From assembly GCF_000003605.2 (NCBI RefSeq), contig NW_003141309.1, positions 259,903-303,668 on the forward strand: DNA of 43,766 nucleotides, read 5' to 3'. The notes below the pieces were generated by a model. That model searched no databases and was not told where the DNA came from. It saw only the letters and a list, made by a program, of their open reading frames with translations. Of this stretch, positions 36,301-43,766 are shown piece after piece; position 1 is the first letter of the stretch; each line of letters begins with the position of its first letter. This DNA is from Saccoglossus kowalevskii. Its lineage: Eukaryota; Hemichordata; Enteropneusta; Harrimaniidae. Position numbers and translations under genes: made by a program.

Positions 36301-37230
36301 CCTTGAATGGTAAGAAACACCTTTGTTCTTCAAAGAGTACAACTAAACAAACATCAAAGACTGAATAGATACTGGTCACTGCATTAGACTACTTAAACAC
36401 TGCCATGGTAGAGTTTATATTACGATATAAATACACGTTTACAACATGGTTTCATAGCTAAATCTCAGTTGAAGTAAAAATTGAAAATGAAAATATTTTC
36501 TGAGATTAGGGAGCCATGTTTTAAACCAGTAGTGGAATAATCATGGTTGCTCGGTGTAAAGAAAACGACATATGTTCTTTGAATTCAACAGGGACGGTAT
36601 ACAAACAAACTACTAACATATCTCACCCTACGTGATACAACTAATTCAATCAATTACTTGTGGTAATTCAGATATTTAATAAGAATATGTTAACAATAAA
36701 TAGTTAATAATTATACAATTAAAGAAACTGGCCTCGAAAAATGTGAAATTATTAGCAATAGTTTCTGATGACAAGAAAAACAAACATTAATCAATTGTCC
36801 ATCATATTGGGCAACACATTTGGATTATAATGAAGATTAAATGTACATCAATTTTAAAAATGGTGAAGTTACATTAGAAGATGATTAAACTGAGTTTAAT
36901 TGTTCTCCAGAGAGAACCGGTAGCTGAGGTGAGTTTTTATAACTTGATAAGCTTACAGTAAACGTTGAAGGTGACACGGTAAGAGATGGGAAAGGGGGAG
37001 GGGGTATCAGTGACCGAGCTGTCTGTGTGCTACTTTTATTGGACATATTTGGAGAGACAATAAAAACAATAGAAAGTTTTTCTCACCCCGGTTGTAAATT
37101 TTAACAGTGCTACTAAGTTTGTTATTTTACGATTGACTCTAAACTTCACACCTCCATACAGTAGAAACAACGGTACCCGATAATAGGTTTACTCCCACAT
37201 GACACCAATTGCGACAATTCACTTTTTTCC
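33301..37230. other. AT-rich non-coding stretch, probably Lmx1 intron 2
   Basis: I find no recognisable exon here. It contains GAAT/AAAC/AAAT-type low-complexity sequence at about 33334-33396, an 11-bp tandem duplication (GATATACAACC twice, near 34340-34362), and scattered A or T runs. Short open frames at 33186-33431, 33441-33683 and 35697-35903 have no domain and are treated as chance. Confidence 0.5.
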
Positions 37231-37248
37231 GGGAGGGGGGGGGGGGGG
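37231..37248 (+). repeat. G run (GGGA plus 14 G) just inside Lmx1 intron 2
   Basis: A 14-G homopolymer is preceded by GGGA on the plus strand. In the Lmx1 transcript it reads as a C tract starting about 33 nt after the exon 2 donor. Its exact length is uncertain in any assembly, because such runs are hard to sequence. Confidence 0.8.
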
Positions 37249-37281
37249 TAAAACATTAAAATAAGGAATAGCAAAACCTAC

Positions 37282-37486
37282 TTTTCGTAGTCTCCCTTGC
37301 AGTACAGTTTTCTGTCTTTAAAATAACATGATCGTGACAGCGGCGATTGGCACACGCTGCATTGCAAACATTGTTCGTGCCACGAGTTTTCCATGACTCG
37401 CATCAGAAAGCGGTCCTCGATAGGTTGTTGACAACCGGCGCAAAGCGCCTTGCAGCATTTGCCGTTCTTTTTTAAACCGTTGTCGC
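37282..37486 (-). CDS. Lmx1: Lmx1-type LIM-homeodomain factor, exon 2 (LIM1 zinc-binding domain)
   Basis: This 205-nt exon encodes 67 whole codons plus split codons at both ends. It carries one complete LIM domain with the spacing C-x2-C-x17-H-x2-C-x2-C-x2-C-x16-C-x2-D, which is all eight zinc ligands. The segments [16 protein letters not shown] and [11 protein letters not shown] match the first LIM domain of LMX1A/LMX1B more closely than other LIM-homeodomain classes such as Lhx1/5, Lhx2/9, Lhx3/4, Islet or Lhx6/8. The acceptor is TTTTCAG|GC (AG at 37488-37487) and the donor is GAAAA|GTAGGT (from 37281). It ends in phase 2, and a following G would give the DYEK found at this position in LMX1A. 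LIM domains bind protein partners such as Ldb/CLIM cofactors, while DNA binding lies in later exons not found here. The overlapping frame at 37318-37503 is a shadow. The identification is strong, and the paralogue-level name is by resemblance only. Confidence 0.93.
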
Positions 37487-38229
37487 CTGAAAACGAAAAA
37501 CACCCAAGGACAATTCAGTATTTTAAAAATACGCTTTATGTAATTTAGATGAATAAATTATGAAATATAAATAAATTGTTCGGGTGGTTATTTCAAGTCA
37601 AACTCGTAAACTGAACAGGTAACGGCAGCCTAGTGAGTTGAAAATTAACAAGTTACCCACACAGTACGGCGAAGACGCCTAGGAAAACACGGCATAGGCA
37701 TAACCTTAGATGTCAATCGGATAATTTCAAACTTCCATTTTATTCAAAGTTAAAAAAAAATTGTAATGGTATCCAAATTATCGATACGAGTATTTTTGTT
37801 CGTTCATTTTTATCGGCAAAGTGGATTTGGATATTTAGACTTCAAATGTTTTCGGACGACAACGCGCGGGCATTCAAGGGCAGACGATCTACACGACGTG
37901 ACTAAAAAATCCAAGGTTCTTAAAACAACCACCGATTAGGAAAAGAAAACAACTAGCTCAAAGAAAGGCTGTTCTTGGTGTATAAATAAAGCTGAATAAT
38001 AACCATAACATGACCAGGTTTAGTATTGCAGCGTCCAATGTTGAGATAAGTTGCGGCCCGTTGCGTTCATTCTGACAGGTAGCAGAGATGGGAGCTCGAG
38101 CAGCGACGCCGACTGCGATGTGTCCATGCCCACCGGGAGCGATGAAATTTGGCAATAGTGGTGAAAAGGGGGAAATCCTACATCCAAAAAAATTAAGTAA
38201 ATCAATAATTGTATGATAGCGATACTTAC
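37487..38229 (-). other. Lmx1 intron 1
   Basis: This 743-bp intron is bounded by GTAAGT at the 5' end (38229 downward) and a pyrimidine-rich tract with CAG at the 3' end (37487). Both flanking exons are phase 1. It contains AT-rich sequence around 37500-37800 and more mixed sequence at 37850-38170. A 127-codon frame reading from 38341 down into the intron is only the exon 1 frame running past its donor. I see no other gene in it. Confidence 0.75.
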
Positions 38230-38305
38230 CAGTGTTAACTGTTGTTTGTATGAAGTCAGGATGTATCGTTGTGTTTGTTACGTCTTCTAGTTTTAATGAT
38301 GCCAT
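38230..38305 (-). CDS. Lmx1: Lmx1-type LIM-homeodomain factor, first recognised coding exon (N-terminus)
   Basis: This exon encodes the N-terminal 25 residues of the LIM-homeodomain protein whose LIM1 domain lies in the next exon. The chosen ATG (38305-38303) gives MASLKLEDVTN followed by a Thr/Ile-rich stretch ending in VNT. A short N-terminus with an acidic patch near the start (LKLED) resembles the start of vertebrate LMX1 proteins, which I know from family knowledge. The exon ends with one base of a split Gly codon and a strong donor, G|GTAAGT (intron starts at 38229). Exon 2 supplies the other two bases, so the phases agree. The frame stays open upstream to 38362 without another ATG. A longer N-terminus from an undetected upstream exon is therefore possible. 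The protein should act in the nucleus as a DNA-binding regulator of neural or limb/appendage-type patterning, by family inference. The exon assignment is firmer than the start codon. Confidence 0.8.
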
Positions 38306-38362
38306 ATCACAATGCGACGAAACACTGGAAATATCTCGCACCGTAGTCAGTGTCGTTATATC
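38306..38362 (-). other. Probable 5' extension of Lmx1 exon 1 with a candidate splice acceptor
   Basis: Reading the minus strand, a T-rich tract ending in TAG (AG at 38364-38363) precedes the coding start by 57 nt. The bases between it and the ATG have no stop in the Lmx1 frame. If the acceptor is used, this exon is internal. The true 5' exon then lies further upstream, either as 5'UTR or as additional N-terminal codons. If it is not used, the in-frame TAG overlapping the tract closes the frame and 38305 is the start. Confidence 0.4.
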
Positions 38363-39458
38363 CTAAAAAAATAACGGTGATTATTAAAAAAAATGACACG
38401 CTAACAGCATTAGGAAGAAAGTTTCTGATATTCAAATACATAATTCCTGGGAAATTAAGTCAGAAAAACCTGATTTGGAAAAAAAATAGAAAATTAATGT
38501 CAAAAGTTTTTTAAAAAAAGATGAGCAAAAAAAAAATGTCACTGTACCTGACAGTACGGCATATGGGTGGCACAGCTTGACTCGGTATGGTTCCAAAAAA
38601 TCTCAGCAAAGATATCTGTCTAGCTGTACGCTAATAGTCGCACGTTGCATCGACCAGTGTAGGTAGACCGATAGACTGCCACGGTGTGTGCTCAGAGTTT
38701 AAAGTTTAATACACACACGCCGAGAAAACACCGACACCTGCCAAAATATTGAATTTGTCGGTCCAGTTTTTGGGGTTGGTGTTTAGAGAACCCGGGCTCA
38801 AATCAAGCAAGTGTTGCATGTACTAGTTGAGTTATTTGCTAAAAATCCCAGTGTTTACAATGAGTGGCGAGCCGGGTAGATACAGATGGAACGTTAAAGT
38901 TTACCGCTATATACTGTGTTATGTATTACAACGGGGCCATGAATGAATAAGCACTTACAAGCCGAATCACATTAAACACTTTACAGATAACGCTCCGCTG
39001 TTCGCGTAATGTTTTTTTGAAGGACGGCCTCAAATAAATGTTGAAAAATTTAAACTAATAATTTATGCGTTTGAAGTGTTTAAGATGCTATGCTGAAGTA
39101 ATTGTTTTTGAGTTGTTGTATATGGAGATGAACACAGACGAGCTATTTGATTAGTGACACGATACATAGTATGGCGGTGATGCGGTGCAATGGGAAACCA
39201 TATCTCCGCCTGAACCGAGGGCACAGATTTGTAAAGGGGCGGGACATTTCATCACTACGCGAATGAAAGTCGAAGCAATTTTTTCCGAATTTTATCTGAC
39301 AGTTCTCCTTCCCCCGACAAAGTAAGCTATGGCGTATACAGCCGGTGTGTCCCGACTATATGCACCAGTTACGCAGAGTACATATGTTTTGTAATGGCCC
39401 GTGCGAGCTCACAGCTGAAAAGGCGATAAATTTCTGCAGCGTTGAAAGTTTACCCAAG

Positions 39459-39471
39459 GGGTCAAGGGTCA
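39459..39471 (+). promoter_or_regulatory. DR1-like nuclear receptor site
   Basis: Two perfect GGGTCA half sites are separated by one A. This is the direct-repeat-1 arrangement bound by RXR, HNF4 and COUP-TF type receptors. It lies about 1.1 kb upstream of the Lmx1 exon. One 13-bp match can occur by chance, so the role is inferred. Confidence 0.3.
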
Positions 39472-40794
39472 AGATTGTAAGCCATTTGTTGACCAACGAC
39501 TACGCCAGTTACTCTTCAGAATTTACCACAGGCAAAAATTAAAAGAAAAAATGTTTTTTAAATATTTAAAACTCATTGTAAAATTTAACCCGAAGCTGAA
39601 TATCTATGTTTTAAAACGTGTCATTCGTATGAAATTAGTACCGACGTCCTGTGGGATAAGAGAGGACAGTAATAGGCTTACCATCTACTGGTATTGTTCA
39701 ATACTTTGTTCCAGATTGTACGCGGATTTGACTGTAAACGATTATCACAAAAAAATTAATTTGTTCAGGTTTAATATCTAACATAGCACATGATAATAGA
39801 ATTTTCTCAAAATGCGTTTCCTGAAACCTCTCACCATTTTTATGATTTCCCTCGAAGTTCGGACTACCGGTCCCTCGTGAAAGAACACTCACGTACCAGA
39901 GATATTTTCATTTCCCCGTGAACTTGTAATTCAAATAAATCGTATCCTTTATTGTAATTCGCCCCGTATTTACTGCAAAAATCTGTCCTATCAATGAACT
40001 TAAATAACCCATTCTGTTCAGAACGATAACGTAGATAATGAAATTAAAACGTACATCATTAAGCGGGTGCGTGCAAGTAGCTGGGGGGGGGGGGTGTTCA
40101 GTATTCAAGGTTCGGCGCACCGTGGTTGGTAAGGACAGGCTGTATCTCGTTCCCGTTGCGTCGCTATCGCTAACACACTTCAACAACCACGCGCACGTAT
40201 GTAACTCACAAGTCAACGCTACAAACGAAAACAGTCTAAACTTAACAGAAATACTTAGTCACTGGTAAAAGGAGATTTATAACAAGTTTGCCGACACTTT
40301 GTAATGATATCACCCGTCTAAACAATTCCTCGGGAGAGTTCTCAAGAATGTGGCGGATCGGGAATCAAACGGGAGGGAATCACTGATAAAGAGATTCTGC
40401 GAAGTATAGTGTGAAATAGCGTGTAAAAGTGTCGATTGCTAGGACGCACATTGCTCTTTGACAATCTAAGTTCCCGCCGACTGTCTATTTCGCAATCTTT
40501 GTTAGACTTTACAGTTAAATATATGTAAAACTAACTCAAAAACTGGATCGACTATTTTTGCGGTTTATCCATAATGTTATTTACTAACAATATTTACCGG
40601 ATTTTAGTTCGTTTTTTTTTGCTTTGATATTGTTGGTGAAGCGTTTCAACAATGAACGACAATGAGCGAAACATGCTGAACTGGAATTGTTCCAAATAGA
40701 CTGGTAGAGATTTTAGCTCACACTGAACCCTATTCGCAATTTAATATTTGTGACAGAAAAAAGGTATTTAGCCGTCATATCTCAGGTGGACGGG

Positions 40795-40841
40795 TTTATT
40801 TATTTCTTTATTTATTTATTTGTTTATTTATTTATTTATTT
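40795..40841 (+). repeat. TTTA microsatellite
   Basis: About eleven units of TTTA run in tandem, with TTTC and TTTG variants. They sit inside a frame at 40750-41019 whose Tyr/Phe/Ile-rich stretch comes from this repeat. Confidence 0.9.
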
Positions 40842-42357
40842 GTATACATACTGTATTTATTTACGTAAACTGTGGCGACACGCTGTTTTCAACGGAGTAA
40901 TAGTCGTGGGACTGGTTATAATGCAAATGTTTGCAGTTTCAACAAAACTTACTGATGAAACCGCCAGTTTAATCGAGAAAAAACACCCCAATCATAAAAA
41001 CGTCGAGCGTGACGGTTGATGTGTCGACAGTAACTAGACCGACGGAAAATGAAGTCAGAGTGTGTAGAAAGACGAAAAAAGACGAATGCCAATTACATCA
41101 ACAAAGGCAAGGGAATTGAGCGTAAATTTAGTCACCAATATCGCCAGTAAAGTAGTGCGATGTATCATTACAGAACACACGAAGCAGACATTTGACTACT
41201 TCGACGTATATAAAGAGAAATCATCCACGGTCTCTGCTCGATATAACTACTTGCAAAAGTGGCGCTCTTCCTGGACTCAGCTTGTAGCGACAGTTCGAGT
41301 CATTGGCACGTCTTTACGGTTCGCCAATTCGATCGGACAAGGGAACAAAGAACGAGCATATACTACTAATTATCTACGACTAAATTATAGGAATAAAGAG
41401 ACTCTATTTTGAGGGCAATCAGCTTGCATGTAAAGTTCACATCAACACTCCTGCCTCAGTTTGACACGAGGTTGAATTTATCGTTTACAACAAACGAACG
41501 AACGAGCGGCTGGCTCCGGGCTGGACGACTTGCAGTTGCTATGACCGAGACGCCCTCTTCTTGTTTCTCATTCGCAAAAAAATGACAGATACGAGTAAAA
41601 TACCAAAGAAGGACTCACAAAAAACGTATTGGCAACACTGACTTCGAACAGTTATCAGACTTTGATATTTAAATTTATCATCACAAAACAACTACACTGC
41701 CTGGAAACGCAAACTCACAATGGTGTGGGGGGGGGGGATAATTTACGGATACGTTGCTCGCAGTAGACAGCGATAAAAGTACAGTTTAAATGTTAAGGAA
41801 GGAGGAAGAGGGCAGGTAATGTGTTTTTATCAAAGAGAAGTGGTAAAACAACCAGTGAATATGGTGTAATTTAAGTAAAAATGACAGCACTTTTATGCCT
41901 ATTAAAGTCAGGATAGCTGTAAACGAGAAAACTATCAGATGCGCTAAGGTGCGATAAAGAGCAGTTGCACCCTTCCATAATCAAGAGCGGTCCCTTTATT
42001 TCGTTCCCAGCATGCAGTGGGCGTAGTGACTCGTGTCTGGAGGCATTTGGCCTAGGGTAATGCCTTTTACCTCGTAGGGGGTAACTGCCTTCTTGAATGT
42101 ATTAGGGGGGCAATAAAGTAGCTTCAACCAGTTATAATCAAGCTTTCAGATCTCTGCTCAACAAAACAGACTTCCAGGAAGGAGATCTCTCGTCACGGGG
42201 TTAGATATTTGAATCACAGAAGAACTCGTATTTTTTTTTTAAATTAGGTTTGCTAAAGTGTATGCGCCTATACACATGCCTTTGTGAATATATAAGGTAA
42301 ATAAAATTAACCGGAGTAATATCTTGATTTAAAAATATACAATTGTTTCTTTAGAGC

Positions 42358-42377
42358 CCAATACGTGTACGTATTGG
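42358..42377. repeat. Near-perfect 20-bp palindrome
   Basis: Arms CCAATACGT (42358-42366) and ACGTATTGG (42369-42377) are exact inverted repeats separated by GT. This could be a dimeric protein-binding site or a cruciform. Confidence 0.7.
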
Positions 42378-42411
42378 TGAAAAAGCCCGTCTGTATTACC
42401 ATTAATAAAAA

Positions 42412-42512
42412 GCCACAGTCGTCGCATCGACGCGTTCGGTATGGGTTCCATGCACCGCCTACAACGCACATAACATGCATTATTCCAACGCGCGCTGCAT
42501 GACGACTGTGGC
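42412..42512. repeat. Foldback with 12-bp perfect inverted arms, CpG-rich
   Basis: GCCACAGTCGTC (42412-42423) and its reverse complement (42501-42512) enclose 77 bp. Beyond the perfect 12 bp, the inner bases are CpG-rich and partly complementary (GCATCGACGCG against the complement of CGCGCGCTGCAT). It may be a small foldback element, a structured transcript or a regulatory element. I see no target-site duplication. The minus-strand frame across it (42329-42532) has no recognisable domain. Confidence 0.6.
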
Positions 42513-43766
42513 GCTCTACCCTTTGAGGACATTAAAATGTACCTTCAAGTAGCTCCCCTGGGATACCGGTCTAGGATCCCACCCCAAATAACCACAGTAA
42601 ATGTAAACATTAGTACACTTTGGATCACAGCAGCACATCAATACCACTTTTAGCGACTAAATTATTACCACGGGGTTTAATGCTATGGCGAAACTTTCCC
42701 AACATTTGTTGCCGTTTTGGATGAGTTGACTGAAATGATGCAAAGACGTCATGTGTATATTCTCGGTACAACAAACCCGTTCCCTTTATTTTTATAAATT
42801 TCAATAGCAGCTGAATCCAGCCAGTCAATCAACAACCTCGATGCGCAACGACGTCCGCTGAAAACGTTCAATGTTATTCAATAGAGGTGATCTGAGATGT
42901 ACAAATAAGATCAAATATTGAGAAAGTGTTTAAAAAAGAAACATCACCATGGCGATGAGGATACTGTCTTGGTTACCAGAAACTTTTGACACAAGGGATA
43001 TTCCCGTGAAAAAAAACAGTTACATTTTTATCGATTTGCTTTATCGAGCCATGGCAGAAAACGGAAAAATGCGATCAGTTGTTTAATTTTGCCAATAGGA
43101 ATTTGATACAACACTCCACGTAAGATTGAATAAAAACAGTCGAATTCTACAACGAGAGAACAAACAAAACCAAATTGGGCTTAATATTTCAAATCCTGTT
43201 CATGAAAGCTTTTAAGAAGAAAAATGCGGAAACAAAAAAAAAAGAGTTTATAATGCTGCGTAATAAAATGAAAAGTCAACAAGGACAGCCTGTTCACTGT
43301 TTTCTCCATTCTCCGTTTTCTCACCAATTCATATCCTTTTTCGAACACTCATCCACTTACGATGGCTATCTAATTAAACAACAGAGGCTTATATTTCATA
43401 CGCTAACGTTAAACCATTCTCCGAGAGTGTGCAAGAAAATGGGACGAATACACATTATGCATGCATAACGTTATATAACAAAAGGAAAAACGCTAGAACG
43501 AGGAAATTGTTTCTCCAGCAGTTTATTAGTTGTATGAACAAATAAGTTCATCTTTTTTGATCAAGTACTTTTTAATAGTCACTTGACATTGCTGTCAATG
43601 TCTGACCTGGGAATTTCGGAAATTGAGAAGTAGGTATTCAGTATTACGTGAATCCTTATTTAAGACGAGTTAAATGACATACATTTTTTGGACAGGTACT
43701 GTGGTCTTGATTTCTGGAATCTATAAATTATGCTTGTCAATTGGTGTGCTCAATCGTATTAGAATC

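Larger units (their letters stand above)
38363..43766. promoter_or_regulatory. 5' flank of Lmx1: CpG-richer non-coding sequence
   Basis: This stretch lies upstream of the Lmx1 exons. By eye it has far more CpG dinucleotides than positions 1-37000, for example around 39180-39260, 40050-40240, 41260-41340, 41490-41580 and 42420-42510. It holds a GC box (GGGGCGGGA near 39236), a DR1-like nuclear receptor repeat (39459-39471), a TTTA microsatellite (about 40795-40841), two G runs (40083-40094, 41727-41737), and inverted repeats at 42358-42512. Candidate donors on the minus strand (for example GTAAGT at 38958-38953) could belong to an upstream untranslated exon. Plus-strand frames at 39345-39542, 40038-40268, 41086-41412 and 43175-43468 show no recognisable domain, and I do not call them genes. 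Confidence 0.4.

Noticed and set aside
1-37281. Search for the Lmx1 LIM2 and homeodomain exons on the minus strand
   Set aside because: I looked for the complements of VYHLxCFxC and VWFQNQRAK type segments and found no convincing match. A translated profile search would be decisive.
37318-37503. 61-codon minus-strand frame overlapping Lmx1 exon 2
   Set aside because: It is a shadow in another frame of the LIM1 exon. The LIM frame has all eight zinc ligands and proper splice sites.
41086-41412. 108-codon plus-strand frame upstream of Lmx1
   Set aside because: It has no recognisable domain. A CpG-richer local composition makes stop codons scarcer, so a frame of this length is expected now and then.

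Overview
The window looks like a piece of an AT-rich animal nuclear genome. It has long non-coding stretches, spliced coding exons, tandem satellites and non-autonomous DNA transposons with TTAA or TA target sites. There are no operons, ribosome binding sites or bacterial-type genes. The one gene I can identify with confidence is the 5' part of an Lmx1-type LIM-homeodomain transcription factor on the minus strand. The species cannot be fixed from the sequence. A bilaterian, probably invertebrate, is the best fit, because the LIM domain is clearly Lmx1-like yet differs from both vertebrate paralogues.

The Lmx1 gene enters at the right. Its first recognised coding exon (38230-38305) encodes a 25-residue N-terminus. 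A 743-bp intron separates it from exon 2 (37282-37486), which encodes the complete first LIM zinc-binding domain. Splice phases match across the intron (phase 1), and exon 2 ends in phase 2. I found neither the second LIM domain nor the homeodomain to the left. The simplest reading is that positions 1-37281 lie mostly or wholly inside a very large second intron. Positions 38363-43766 are the 5' flank, visibly richer in CpG than the rest.

The large intron is a patchwork of repeats. A TTAA-targeting MITE family is present four times (933-1157, 12029-12247, 20578-20821, 22952-23196). One copy sits inside a ~150-bp tandem repeat whose neighbouring unit preserves the uninterrupted TTAA site. A second, unrelated TTAA element lies at 26452-26845. 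A TA-targeting MITE (21417-21598) interrupts one copy of a dispersed repeat, and another copy of that repeat at 18.6 kb preserves its empty TA site. Tandem arrays include five copies of a 66-bp unit that look identical (18007-18336), a 68-bp array (1288-1610), a 39-bp array (15564-15670), a GT-rich minisatellite (2320-2520) and several larger duplications.

Other items are an isolated CpG-rich, promoter-like island with an unrecognised 99-codon ORF (4660-5070), a Sox-POU-like composite site, an RFX X-box-like site, a G-quadruplex motif and several inverted repeats. Most other open frames (60-120 codons) have no visible domain, often begin at non-ATG codons, and are best treated as chance frames.
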